A stretch of DNA of 18,645 bases from Ruminiclostridium sp. (GTDB lineage Bacteria; Bacillota; Clostridia; Oscillospirales; Oscillospiraceae). A model generated the notes under the pieces. It searched no databases and was not told where the DNA came from. It worked only from the letters and a program-made list of their open reading frames with translations. Where the stretch lies: assembly GCA_021442645.1 (NCBI GenBank), contig JABUSR010000120.1, positions 1 to 18,645 of the forward strand, written 5' to 3'. Of this stretch, positions 7,705-15,959 are shown one piece after another (position 1 is the stretch's first letter; every line of letters begins with the position of its first letter). The position numbers were made by a program, and so were the translations under genes.

Positions 7705-9468
7705 GTGCCCAATCTGTTCCGCATCTTCCCCATCGACGAATGGAAAACAGAATATACGCGGTTGCGCCGGTTCCTGACCCGCCAATGTGAATCCTTCCCC
7801 CACCGAGTAGAGGCGGCCTTCCTCGGCATCTCCGGGGTGATTCTGGCGAGTGCTGTAGCTGTCTCTTCCTTCACTCTGTGCTACACGGTGGACGCCCAAG
7901 GCCAGCCCCTGAGCTACTTCCAAGATGCCGAGACCTATCAGGCCGCCGTCACCCAAGCAGAGGCCCGTGCCTCCAAGATTCTACAAACCAACTACTCCTT
8001 CAATCAGGACGTTACCGTCCGGTCCACTCTGGCCCCTAAGAATCGGCTGGAGTCCACCGGCCAGGTGGCCGACTCCATCATGGGCATCATCCCCGAGCTG
8101 AAGCCCGCCTATACCCTTTGGGTGGACGGCGAGATGGTCGGGGCCGTCCTGGAGGAGGGCGACATCTCCCGGGCCCTCTCCCTGGTGAAGGAACGCTACA
8201 CCACCCCCGAGACCCAGTCAATTACTGTGGAGAGCCAACTCCAAATGCGCTACGCCTATGTCCCGGCCGACACCGTGATCCTCACTGCTCAGGCTCTGGC
8301 TGACTGTCTCCTGGAGGAATCCCCCAGGCTCTTCCCCTATGAGGTCCGGGCCGGGGATACTCTGGAGCAACTTCTCTCCCGCTTTGATATGACCCAGGAA
8401 CGACTCCAGGATCTGAATCCTGATATCGACCTGTCCGCCAAGGTTACCGCCATGGGCATCGAGCTATCCGGTCAGACCGGCAGCGAGGCTTCCGGCGAGA
8501 CCGACCTCACCGACCTGATCGCCATCTGGGCCGCCGAGTTCGGCACGGCCCTGGACCCCGGCCTCCAGCTTACCATTGAGCAGTCCTGTCCCCGGCTGGT
8601 GGTCTCCACTGTGGAGGAGCGGACCCTCACCCGGCCCGTAGCCCCTACTCTCCAGACCCGGCCTGACAACAGTATGTTTGCCGGGGAGCAGCGCGTCATC
8701 CAGGAAGGCGAGGCCGGCGAGACCGCCGTGCTGGCCCGGGTGGTCAAACGCTGCGGCGTGACCGTGGCAGGTGCCGACCTGAACACCATCACCACCGCCG
8801 AGGCTCTCCCCCTTATCGTGGGGGTTGGCACCCAGCCCATGCCCGAGCTCCCCGACGGCTGCCTCTTTCTGTGGCCTGTCCGTGGAACCATCACTTCTGA
8901 CTATGGCTACCGATTCATCTTCGGCGAGACCAACTTCCACCGGGGCATTGACATCGCCGCACCGGCCGACACCGCCATCAGTGCCGGAGCCGACGGCGTC
9001 GTCACCTTCTGCGGTGAGAAGGGGACCTATGGAAACCTGGTGGTCATCTCCCATGGGAATGGCTTCCAGACCTACTATGCCCATTGCTCTAAGATTCTGG
9101 TGAGCCAGGGCGACACGGTCTCCCAGGGGCAGCCTGTGGCCGCTGTGGGTTCCACCGGCCGCTCCACCGGCCCCCATGTCCACTTCGAAGTTCGGTACAA
9201 CAACACCCCCATCGATCCTCTGCTCTACCTGCCCGGGGAGAACAACGCCCCCGCCCGCACGGAGCTTGACGAAATCCCCGGGGAAGACGTCCCTCAGCCC
9301 GAGACTCCCACCGCCCCTGCAGAACCCGGGACCTCTCCCCAACCGGAGACCCCTGCCATCCCGGAAACCCCTGCGGTACCTGTCCCGGATCAGCCTGAGG
9401 ACGCCGCGCCCCCGGAGAATACCGAGACCGAGCCTTCCGATCCCGGGGAGAATACGGGGCCCAACTGA
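7705..9468 (+). CDS. Membrane-anchored LysM-like/G5/M23 cell-wall endopeptidase
   Basis: This 587-residue protein has a GTG start at 7705 with AGGAGG eight bases upstream. It has a short cytosolic N-terminus (1-36), one membrane helix (about 37-59), an extracytoplasmic region with helical and mixed segments (about 70-200), a LysM-like module (about 211-256, with VRAGDTLEQLLSRF), a G5 domain (about 298-374), an M23 zinc peptidase (about 390-510) and a Pro/Glu-rich tail (517-587, PETP repeats). M23 ligands are present: H412 and D416 in HRGIDIA and the HVH motif (491-493), plus YYAH. M23 enzymes cut peptide cross-bridges in peptidoglycan, or, when degenerate, activate other hydrolases; all ligands are kept here, so activity is likely. 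The LysM and G5 parts probably hold it to the wall glycan. Neighbour pgeF also concerns peptidoglycan. Confidence 0.9.
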   Translation: MPNLFRIFPIDEWKTEYTRLRRFLTRQCESFPHRVEAAFLGISGVILASAVAVSSFTLCYTVDAQGQPLSYFQDAETYQAAVTQAEARASKILQTNYSFNQDVTVRSTLAPKNRLESTGQVADSIMGIIPELKPAYTLWVDGEMVGAVLEEGDISRALSLVKERYTTPETQSITVESQLQMRYAYVPADTVILTAQALADCLLEESPRLFPYEVRAGDTLEQLLSRFDMTQERLQDLNPDIDLSAKVTAMGIELSGQTGSEASGETDLTDLIAIWAAEFGTALDPGLQLTIEQSCPRLVVSTVEERTLTRPVAPTLQTRPDNSMFAGEQRVIQEGEAGETAVLARVVKRCGVTVAGADLNTITTAEALPLIVGVGTQPMPELPDGCLFLWPVRGTITSDYGYRFIFGETNFHRGIDIAAPADTAISAGADGVVTFCGEKGTYGNLVVISHGNGFQTYYAHCSKILVSQGDTVSQGQPVAAVGSTGRSTGPHVHFEVRYNNTPIDPLLYLPGENNAPARTELDEIPGEDVPQPETPTAPAEPGTSPQPETPAIPETPAVPVPDQPEDAAPPENTETEPSDPGENTGPN

Positions 9469-9476
9469 CACCCTGA

Positions 9477-9507
9477 AAGGACCTGAAACGCCCGGTTTCA
9501 GGTCCTT
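9477..9507 (+). terminator. Terminator after M23 peptidase gene
   Basis: Perfect 13-base reverse complements AAGGACCTGAAAC (9477-9489) and GTTTCAGGTCCTT (9495-9507) with a five-base loop, eight bases past the stop at 9468. The tail is GTTGTCC, so the T run is short. This is a strong stem that should end or sharply reduce transcription before the YihY gene. Confidence 0.75.
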
Positions 9508-9639
9508 GTTGTCCGGCTTGCCGGTGTGCGTTTATCCCTCTAAGATTTTTCCCCGGCAATCTGGCAGCATATCACCCCAGAGTTGTCCTCATGTTGTTTT
9601 ATTATTGGTATCCCGCTCCTATGCCCGGTTTTGCTTTAT

Positions 9640-9653
9640 CCGATCCGAATCGG
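9640..9653. promoter_or_regulatory. Palindrome upstream of YihY-family gene
   Basis: CCGAT (9640-9644) and ATCGG (9649-9653) are reverse complements around CCGA, about 30 bases before the GTG start at 9682. The 174-base gap after the peptidase terminator also contains a smaller CCGGC/GCCGG pair near 9512 and an AT-rich stretch (around 9590-9610) where a promoter would be expected. No good -35/-10 pair could be named. The palindrome could be an operator or simply chance. Confidence 0.2.
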
Positions 9654-9681
9654 TTTCAGCCCCCCAGAAAGGAGGCCTCCC

Positions 9682-10530
9682 GTGTATCAGCGACTGCGTA
9701 AGCTCTACTCCGTCCCCATTCTTCGCTTTATCTGGGACGGCGTCCTGGTCTACTTCGACCGCCGAATCGGTCAGGCGGCTGCCTGCCTGACCTATTTTGT
9801 GGTCCTTTCCATCTTCCCCGTGCTCATCTGCGTTTCCTACCTGCTGGGCCTGGCCAACATCGACATTCTGAATATGATCAGCAACCTGGATTCCTTCCTG
9901 CCCGAGGATGCCATGGCCATTCTCAAGGGTTATCTGGTGTATGTCTCCTACCGGCGGACACCTGCCCTGTTCATCGCGGGCCTGGTGGCCTGCCTGTTTT
10001 CGGCCTCTGCCGCTTACCGGACCATCTCCCAGGTCATTCTGGATGTCTACGCCTATACCCCCCGGTCCCCTCTTCGCAACATCCTGGTGAGCATCCTATA
10101 CCCACCGGCCCTTCTGGTTACCCTGATTCTGTCGGTGGTGGTCGTTATCACCGGTGAGAAGACCCGTGCAGCCCTGTCTGCCCACCTGCCCTTCCTGGCC
10201 CAGTATCTGGACCAATGGCTCTGGCTCCGGTACGCCCTGCTCTTCGCCATTTTCTTCCTGTTCATCCTGTCGGTGCTGGCTCTGGCCTCCCCCAGAGGGT
10301 CACCCAAGACCCCCATGACGATCAGCAGCCTCGCCGCCTCTGTAGCCTTGGTGGCCGCCTCGGCCGCCTTCTCTGCCTTCATCGGGATGTCCTCCCAGTA
10401 CTCCCTGATCTACGGCTCTCTGGTGTCCATCGTGGTCCTTCTGATCTGGCTGTATCTCTGTGCCCAGATTCTCTTCCTGACGATTGTCTTCACCAGTGTG
10501 TGGTATAAACGGCGGACCGGAGGGCAATGA
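9682..10530 (+). CDS. YihY/BrkB family membrane protein
   Basis: The product is an integral membrane protein of 282 residues from the GTG at 9682, which has AAAGGAGG six bases upstream. A longer frame from 9583 has no ribosome site. Six membrane segments are visible, including TYFVVLSIFPVLICVSYLLGL, TPALFIAGLVACLFSASA and IVVLLIWLYLCAQILFLTIVF. The N-terminal RIGQAAACLTYFVVLSIFP pattern, the 'PR...PKT' loop and the YGSLVSIVVLLIWLYLCAQI signature are those of the YihY/BrkB family, once called ribonuclease BN by error. The function is not firmly known; members have been linked to export or envelope integrity. It stands between two terminator-like structures, so it may be transcribed alone. Confidence 0.88.
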   Translation: MYQRLRKLYSVPILRFIWDGVLVYFDRRIGQAAACLTYFVVLSIFPVLICVSYLLGLANIDILNMISNLDSFLPEDAMAILKGYLVYVSYRRTPALFIAGLVACLFSASAAYRTISQVILDVYAYTPRSPLRNILVSILYPPALLVTLILSVVVVITGEKTRAALSAHLPFLAQYLDQWLWLRYALLFAIFFLFILSVLALASPRGSPKTPMTISSLAASVALVAASAAFSAFIGMSSQYSLIYGSLVSIVVLLIWLYLCAQILFLTIVFTSVWYKRRTGGQ

Positions 10531-10541
10531 CAGTTCCTTCC

Positions 10542-10594
10542 CCTGTGAAAACCTGAGAAATCTCCCCTCGACAGCCACAGGTTTCCTGTCTTTT
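10542..10594 (+). terminator. Weak terminator with alternative pairings after YihY gene
   Basis: ACAGG (10577-10581), TTT, CCTGT (10585-10589) followed by CTTTTC makes a small terminator. The same CACAGGTTT segment can pair instead with CCTGTG (10542-10547) or AAACCTG (10549-10555). The structures exclude each other. This lies before the gdpP promoter and after the stop at 10530. It may simply be a weak terminator; alternative folding is a possibility only. Confidence 0.35.
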
Positions 10595-10597
10595 CAG

Positions 10598-10626
10598 TTG
10601 TAACTATCTCTATGCTGTGATATAAT
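10598..10626 (+). promoter_or_regulatory. Promoter of the gdpP operon
   Basis: TTGTAA (10598-10603, four of six to TTGACA) lies exactly 17 bases before a perfect TATAAT (10621-10626), with an extended TG (TGTGATATAAT, 10616-10626). Transcription should begin near 10633 and leave a leader of about 48 bases. This is the best sigma-A-type promoter in the window and most likely drives gdpP and, by read-through, rplI to ftsH. Confidence 0.8.
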
Positions 10627-10651
10627 ATACTTTACTTTTTTGCGATTTTTG

Positions 10652-10665
10652 ACAGCCTCGGCTGT
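10652..10665 (+). promoter_or_regulatory. Hairpin next to gdpP ribosome binding site
   Basis: ACAGCC (10652-10657) and GGCTGT (10660-10665) can pair over a two-base loop (or five pairs over CTCG), with TTTT next and then GGAGGT (10669-10674), six bases from the ATG at 10681. Placement of a hairpin just before a Shine-Dalgarno matches the secA leader. With the following T tract it could also be a short attenuator. The role is inferred. Confidence 0.35.
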
Positions 10666-10680
10666 TTTGGAGGTGCGCCT

Positions 10681-12687
10681 ATGCAGCAGCAAACCTTCCA
10701 TCAGACTATATCTCGCCTGACAGGGCTCGGCTTCCGGGTGTTTTTCGGGACCTGCCTGCTCTTTGCTGTGTTAACAGGTCTTTTTAATGTGTGGCTCTCC
10801 GTGGCAGAGGTCGCCGTGGTCCTGGCCCTGTATCTGTATCTCAACTCCGGCATGGGGCGGCGGAAGAAGTCCTTGCTGGCCTACCTGGATCAGGTATCCA
10901 CTCATGTGGATGCCGCTTCCCGACGGGCCATGGTCAACTCCCCTCTGCCTGTGGTCATCTTCCGGCCGGATACCGACGACATCGTCTGGTGCAACGACCG
11001 ATTCCTCCACCTCGTTGGGTCTCAAGATGGGCTCTTTGAGGCCAAACTCTCTGAGTTGATTCCCTCTCTGCAGACCCAGTGGATTGCTGAGGGACACCAC
11101 ATCTGTGACCGCACAGTAGAGGTAGCCGACCGACAGTACCTGGTCTACGGCAGCCTGGTCTCCGTCGGGGATGATCCCCAGGGGGATACCCTTGCCACCA
11201 CCTACTGGGTGGATGTGACCGAATATGCCGACATCGCCGACCGGTACGAGTCCTCCCGGCCCATCCTCATGATTATCCAGGTGGATAACTACGAGGACCT
11301 GACCAAGGGCCTGGACGAGGGCGAACGTTCCTCGGTGCGTACCCAAATCAACAACCTTCTCACCGATTGGCTCTCCTTCACCGGGGGAATGCTCTGCCGA
11401 TATGACCGGGACCACTTCCTTTTCCTCATGGAGGCAAAGCCTCTCCAGGACCCCCGGTTTAAAAAATTCTCCCTGCTGGAGGATTTCCGTGCCGTTCAGA
11501 GCCCCAACGGCGTCACCGCCACCCTGTCCATCGGCGTGGGTCGGAACGCTGAGACCCCCAATCAGCTCTTTGAGTACGCCTCCCTGGCCCTGGATATGGC
11601 TCTCAGCCGCGGCGGTGACCAAGTGGTCATCAAAAACGGCACTGATTTCTCCTTCATCGGAGGTCGGGCCAAGGAGACTGAGCGCCGCACTAAGGTCAAG
11701 AGCCGCGTGGTTGCCACCGCCTTCGCAGAGATTCTGGATGTTACCGAGCAGGTCATTGTCATGGGCCACAAGGCCCCTGATCTGGACGTGATGGGAGCCG
11801 TGGCCGGCGTGGTGGCTATGGCCCGAAAGAAGAATGTCCCTGTCCACATCGTTCAGGCTCCCCACCCCTACCCTGCTGAGGCCATGGCTCTCCGACTGGC
11901 CGCCACGCCGGAGTATAAGAACCTCTTCATCCAACCGGAGCAGGCCCGCCACATGGCCGGGCCAAACACCACCGTGGTGGTTGTGGATACCAACCGCCCT
12001 GAGCAGACCCAGGCCCCCGAGCTCCTCACCTCCGGCGCCAAGATTGTGGTCATCGACCACCATCGCCGGGCCGTGTCCTATATTGAAAATCCCTCCCTCA
12101 GCTTCCAGGACCCCTATGCCTCCTCCGCCAGTGAACTGGTCACGGAGTTGGTCCAATACAACTTGGATCCCAGTGACCTGAAGAAGGTGGAGGCGGAGGC
12201 CCTCCTGTCCGGCATCGTGTTGGATACCAAGGCCTTCACCATGCGTACCGGCAGCCGAACCTTTGAGGTTGCCGCCTTCCTGCGGAAAACCGGGGCCGAT
12301 ACCACCGATGTAAAAAAGTTCTTCCAGAACAATCTGGCGGACACCATCACCAAGTTCCACATCATCCAGCAGGCTGAAGTCTATCGCAAGACCATGGCCA
12401 TCACCTGGACCAACCGCAAAGTCGGCCGGGCCATCGCCGGCCAAGCCGCTGACGAGCTTCTGAATATCTCCGGTATCGACGCCTCCTTCGTCCTCTTCCC
12501 CGAGGATGATCAGACCTACCTATCCAGCCGCTCCAGCGGCAAGACCAATGTCCAGGTCATTTCCGAGATGCTGGGGGGCGGCGGCAACGCCGCAACCGCC
12601 GGGGCCCAATTCCCGGGCATATCCGTGGAGGAGGCCCTCCCCCTTGTGAAAGGGGCCATTGACCGCTATTTCGAGGACGAGACCTGA
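10681..12687 (+). CDS. gdpP: GdpP-type cyclic-di-AMP phosphodiesterase (DHH/DHHA1)
   Basis: GdpP hydrolyses the second messenger c-di-AMP, which controls potassium and osmolyte balance and wall stress. It has 668 residues, the family's usual size. Seen: two N-terminal membrane helices (about 14-34 and 38-55), a PAS-like domain (about 80-180), a degenerate GGDEF domain (about 195-330; the GGDEF site is replaced by YDRDH), then the catalytic DHH domain with HKAPDLD (H363, D367, D369), VVDTNRP, IDHH (D459, H460, H461) and VLDTK, and a C-terminal DHHA1 domain. Metal-binding residues are kept, so it should be active. In the DHHA1 glycine motif the usual GGGGH is GGGGN (N636), noted as a finding. 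It starts at ATG 10681 with GGAGGT. It leads the operon and is followed by rplI, as in Bacillus. Confidence 0.95.
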   Translation: MQQQTFHQTISRLTGLGFRVFFGTCLLFAVLTGLFNVWLSVAEVAVVLALYLYLNSGMGRRKKSLLAYLDQVSTHVDAASRRAMVNSPLPVVIFRPDTDDIVWCNDRFLHLVGSQDGLFEAKLSELIPSLQTQWIAEGHHICDRTVEVADRQYLVYGSLVSVGDDPQGDTLATTYWVDVTEYADIADRYESSRPILMIIQVDNYEDLTKGLDEGERSSVRTQINNLLTDWLSFTGGMLCRYDRDHFLFLMEAKPLQDPRFKKFSLLEDFRAVQSPNGVTATLSIGVGRNAETPNQLFEYASLALDMALSRGGDQVVIKNGTDFSFIGGRAKETERRTKVKSRVVATAFAEILDVTEQVIVMGHKAPDLDVMGAVAGVVAMARKKNVPVHIVQAPHPYPAEAMALRLAATPEYKNLFIQPEQARHMAGPNTTVVVVDTNRPEQTQAPELLTSGAKIVVIDHHRRAVSYIENPSLSFQDPYASSASELVTELVQYNLDPSDLKKVEAEALLSGIVLDTKAFTMRTGSRTFEVAAFLRKTGADTTDVKKFFQNNLADTITKFHIIQQAEVYRKTMAITWTNRKVGRAIAGQAADELLNISGIDASFVLFPEDDQTYLSSRSSGKTNVQVISEMLGGGGNAATAGAQFPGISVEEALPLVKGAIDRYFEDET

Positions 12688-12741
12688 TTTCGCCCTATCT
12701 ACTTTGTTTTTTATTACACGATTCATGGAGGTACTACAGTT

Positions 12742-13188
12742 ATGAAAGTCATTTTACAGCAGGATGTGAAGGGCCAGGGCAAGCGCGGCCAGCTGGTCAA
12801 CGTCTCCGACGGCTATGCCCGGAATTTTCTTTTCCCCAAGAACCTGGCCGTCCCTGCCAACGCTGACAACATGAACAAGATGGTCATGCAGGACAAGGCC
12901 CGGAAGGCTCAGATGGAGGCCGAGAAAGCCGAGGCCCTGGAAATCGCCGCCAAACTGAAGGAACTTAAGGTCACCATTCCCGCCAAGGCAGGCTCTGCCG
13001 GCCGCCTCTTCGGCGCCGTCACCTCCAAGGAGGTCTCCGACGCCCTGAAGGCCCAGCATGACATCACCATCGCCAAGGCCAAGATCGTTCAGGACGAGCC
13101 CATCAAAAGCTTCGGCGCCTACCAGCTCAAGTGCAAGCTGGGCTACGAGGTTGTGGGCACCCTGCACGTGGAGGTCGTCGAGGGCTGA
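12742..13188 (+). CDS. rplI: 50S ribosomal protein bL9
   Basis: This is 148 residues, the normal size for bL9, an elongated two-domain protein on the large ribosomal subunit near the L1 stalk. It has the N-terminal signature MKVILQQDVKGQGKRGQ, NVSDGYARNFLFPKNLA, a central helix with many Lys/Glu/Ala residues (about 45-75), and the C-terminal rRNA-binding domain with SAGRLFGAVTSKEV and EPIKSFGAYQL. It starts at ATG 12742 with GGAGGT nine bases upstream. It follows gdpP by 54 bases, with a TTGTTTTTTATT stretch but no clear hairpin in the gap, so it is likely co-transcribed with gdpP and dnaB. Confidence 0.98.
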   Translation: MKVILQQDVKGQGKRGQLVNVSDGYARNFLFPKNLAVPANADNMNKMVMQDKARKAQMEAEKAEALEIAAKLKELKVTIPAKAGSAGRLFGAVTSKEVSDALKAQHDITIAKAKIVQDEPIKSFGAYQLKCKLGYEVVGTLHVEVVEG

Positions 13189-13240
13189 TTCCCGTCAAAC
13201 CTCTCCCAAATGCTGATTTCTCTTCAGGAGGTGACATCCC

Positions 13241-14593
13241 ATGGACGAATCCCTGCTGCTCCGGCAGATCCCCCACAGCGTAGAGGCCGAGCAATCGGTC
13301 CTGGGCGCCATGCTCATTGACGCCCGCTGTATCCCCGACGTGGTAGAGTCCCTTGTTGGAGAGGACTTCTACCTCCAGACCAACCGGGAGATCTATGAGA
13401 CTATCTACCGGATGTTCAACTTCTCCGCTACCATCGACCCTGTGACCGTGCTGGACCAGATGAAGCTGGCCGGAGTCTATGATGAGAACACCTCCCGGAC
13501 CTATATCCTCCAGCTCATGGAGATCACCCCCACCGCAGCCAACGTGAAGGAATACATCCGCATTGTCAAGGACAAAGCTCTCTTGCGGCGTATTGCCGAG
13601 ACCGCCGGGGAGATGACCGCGCTGGTCCAGGAGGGGGGCGAGACCGCCCAGTCCGTACTGGATCTGGCCGAGCAGCGGATCTACAGCATCCGACAGGGCC
13701 GGAACACCCAGGGGCTGGAACCCCTGTCCAAGATTCTGGTAGACGTCTTTGATACTCTCCAGGAACTCTCTATGGCTGGGACTGACGTGCCCGGAATGGC
13801 CACGGGTTTCGTGGACCTGGACCGGACCCTCACTGGTCTTCACCCTTCAGAGCTGGTCCTCCTGGCCGCCCGGCCGGGCATGGGCAAGACCTCCTTTGCC
13901 CTGAACGTCCTGCTGAACGCCGGGAAATTCTCCGGCAAAACGGTAGTCTTCTTCTCCCTGGAAATGAGCCGGGAGCAGTTGGCCAACCGCCTCATTGCCA
14001 GCGAGGCCTTTCTGGACAATAAGAAGCTTATCACCGGCAAGCTCAGCGCTGACGACTGGGACAAGGTCACCCTGGCCTCCTCGGCCCTGGCCCATACCAG
14101 TATTCTCATCGACGATAACCCCTCCCTGTCAGTGGCCGATATGAACGCCAAATGCCGACGGGTGGATAACCTTGGTCTGGTCATCATCGACTACCTCCAG
14201 CTGATGCAGTCCTCCGGCAGCGGCAGAAGCTACGCCGGAGAGAACCGCCAGCAGGTTGTGGCCGATATCAGCCGGGCCCTGAAAATCATGGCAAAGGAAC
14301 TGCGGGTTCCCATCCTCTGCCTGTCCCAGCTCTCACGTGCCAACGAGAGCCGATCGGACAAGCGGCCCATGCTGTCCGACCTCCGCGAGTCCGGCGCTAT
14401 CGAGCAGGATGCCGACGTGGTCATGTTCCTCTACCGTGAGGACTACTACAACAAGGACACTGACAAGCGGAACCAGGCCGAGTGCATCATCGCCAAAAAC
14501 CGCCGGGGTGAGACCACTACCGTCCCCCTCCAGTGGCTGCCTGAGTTCACCACCTTCTCTTCCGTGGCCCGACACTATGAAGACGACATGTGA
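13241..14593 (+). CDS. dnaB: Replicative DNA helicase DnaB
   Basis: DnaB is the hexameric helicase that unwinds DNA ahead of the replication fork and recruits primase. It has 450 residues, as is usual. It opens with the N-terminal domain (IPHSVEAEQSVLGAMLIDA) and a linker near residue 170. The RecA-like domain carries Walker A ARPGMGKTSFA (K216), FFSLEMSREQL, Walker B VIIDYLQLM (D317), LSQLSRANESRSDKRPMLSDLRESGAIEQDADVV with the arginine finger and Q motif split over residues, and the C-terminal IIAKNRRGET. No intein is present. It starts at ATG 13241 with AGGAGGTGA upstream. It is called DnaC in Bacillus. The last 17 bases overlap the tilS start, giving coupling. Confidence 0.98.
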   Translation: MDESLLLRQIPHSVEAEQSVLGAMLIDARCIPDVVESLVGEDFYLQTNREIYETIYRMFNFSATIDPVTVLDQMKLAGVYDENTSRTYILQLMEITPTAANVKEYIRIVKDKALLRRIAETAGEMTALVQEGGETAQSVLDLAEQRIYSIRQGRNTQGLEPLSKILVDVFDTLQELSMAGTDVPGMATGFVDLDRTLTGLHPSELVLLAARPGMGKTSFALNVLLNAGKFSGKTVVFFSLEMSREQLANRLIASEAFLDNKKLITGKLSADDWDKVTLASSALAHTSILIDDNPSLSVADMNAKCRRVDNLGLVIIDYLQLMQSSGSGRSYAGENRQQVVADISRALKIMAKELRVPILCLSQLSRANESRSDKRPMLSDLRESGAIEQDADVVMFLYREDYYNKDTDKRNQAECIIAKNRRGETTTVPLQWLPEFTTFSSVARHYEDDM

Positions 14594-15953
14594 GTTCCCC
14601 AGGTCTGTACTGACATGGGCCCGCCGTCACGGCATGCTCTTCCCCGGGAGCACCGTGGTCTGTGCCCTTTCCGGAGGGGCAGACTCTATGGCTCTGCTCA
14701 CCTGCTTACAGGCATTAACAGGGGCGGAAGGGTTTACCCTGATGGCTGCACACTATAATCACCAGCTCCGGGGCGAGGAGTCCCGGCAGGACGAGGCCTT
14801 CGTCCGGGCTTGGTGCAGTAAGACAGGCGTCCCCCTCTTTGTGGGCCGGGGCGACGTGGCTTCCCGGGCCGCTGAGACCGGCCAGGGCCTTGAAGAGACC
14901 GCCCGGGCCATGCGGTATGCCTTCTTAGAGGAGACTGCCCGGACCCAGGGGGCTGTACTGGCCACCGCCCACAACGCAGATGACAACGCCGAGACCCTCC
15001 TCCTCCACCTGATTCGGGGGACCGGACTGGACGGCCTGGCGGGGATTCCCCCGGTTCGAGGAAACATCATCCGCCCCCTGCTCTCCCATACCCGGCAGGA
15101 AATCGAGGCCTTTCTGGCGGCGGAGGGTGTCCCCTATCGGACGGACAGTTCCAACGCTGACCCAACCTACGCAAGAAACCGCATCCGCCGGGATGTGATG
15201 CCCGTTCTTCGGGATATGAACCCCGGCTTTTCCCACCGCCTGTCCGCCAACCTTGACTACATCCGGGCCGATCGAGCCTATCTGGAGTCCCTTGCCCGGG
15301 AGACTGTGGATATCCGCACAGAGGATGGTGGGCTCTCCCTGTCCGCCGAGCAACTGAATTCCCTCCCCCGGCCCCTTGCGGTGCGGGGGATTCGGCAGAC
15401 CCTAGCCAACCTGGGCCTGCACCAGATTTCCGCCGTGCACCTGGAGGATATCCTGGATTTGGCGGCCCGGGGCGGACCCTCCGCCCAATTGTCCCTCCCC
15501 AGAGGGTTGACCGTCCGCCGGGTCTACGACCGCCTGGTATTCTCTCGGGATGCATCATCCGACGCCACCCTCTCCCCCACCGTGATTCCCGGGCCCGGGA
15601 CCTATGACCTGGGTCCCTGGCAGATGGACGTCGCCGAAGCCCCCGCCGACCTCGGTGCCCCCCAGGGGCCGTACCACTGGAATCTCCTGGTAGGGGCTGC
15701 AGATTTTCCTCTGACCGTCCGGAGACGCCGGACGGGAGACCGCCTCCGCCTGCCGGGCCGAGTAGAAAAAAGCCTGAAAAAATGGTACATCGACGAAAAG
15801 ATTCCCCTGTCCCTGCGGGACACCCTCCCGGTGCTCACCGACAGCCGGGGGACTATTCTCGCCGCCGCCGGGCTGGGCCCGGCATCAGAGCGGACCGCCC
15901 CTTCCGGGGTCCCCGCCCTCTCCCTCACCCTGAGAAAGACAGAAAGGACTTGA
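14577..15953 (+). CDS. tilS: tRNA(Ile)-lysidine synthase TilS
   Basis: TilS uses ATP to attach lysine to C34 of the CAU anticodon tRNA-Ile, so that it reads AUA. It has 458 residues from the ATG at 14577 (MKTTCEFPRS), normal for the full-length form. Seen: PP-loop SGGADS (32-37), AAHYNHQLRGEES, the ATAHNADDNAETLL motif, GTGLDGLAGI, DSSNADPTYARNRIR, then a middle domain and the C-terminal TilS domain (VRRRRTGDRLRLPGRVEKSLKKW). The start is inside dnaB by 17 bases and has no clear Shine-Dalgarno, so it depends on coupling with dnaB translation. Upstream in-frame codons back to 14337 are dnaB shadow and not part of the gene. hpt follows after six bases. Confidence 0.95.
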   Translation: MKTTCEFPRSVLTWARRHGMLFPGSTVVCALSGGADSMALLTCLQALTGAEGFTLMAAHYNHQLRGEESRQDEAFVRAWCSKTGVPLFVGRGDVASRAAETGQGLEETARAMRYAFLEETARTQGAVLATAHNADDNAETLLLHLIRGTGLDGLAGIPPVRGNIIRPLLSHTRQEIEAFLAAEGVPYRTDSSNADPTYARNRIRRDVMPVLRDMNPGFSHRLSANLDYIRADRAYLESLARETVDIRTEDGGLSLSAEQLNSLPRPLAVRGIRQTLANLGLHQISAVHLEDILDLAARGGPSAQLSLPRGLTVRRVYDRLVFSRDASSDATLSPTVIPGPGTYDLGPWQMDVAEAPADLGAPQGPYHWNLLVGAADFPLTVRRRRTGDRLRLPGRVEKSLKKWYIDEKIPLSLRDTLPVLTDSRGTILAAAGLGPASERTAPSGVPALSLTLRKTERT

Positions 15954-15959
15954 CCCACT

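Noticed and set aside
8338..8474. LysM-like stretch as an independent gene
   Set aside because: It is in frame inside the M23 peptidase with no start or stop around it.
9583..9681. ATG start for the YihY gene at 9583
   Set aside because: No ribosome site there, and the added residues are unlike the family; GTG 9682 follows AAAGGAGG at proper spacing.
10771..12444. 557-codon open frame antisense to gdpP
   Set aside because: Same codon-bias artefact; low-complexity Gly/Asp/His composition and complete overlap with a confident gene.
14337..14576. Extended tilS frame beginning inside dnaB
   Set aside because: The sequence is an out-of-frame reading of dnaB; TilS homology begins only after 14577.
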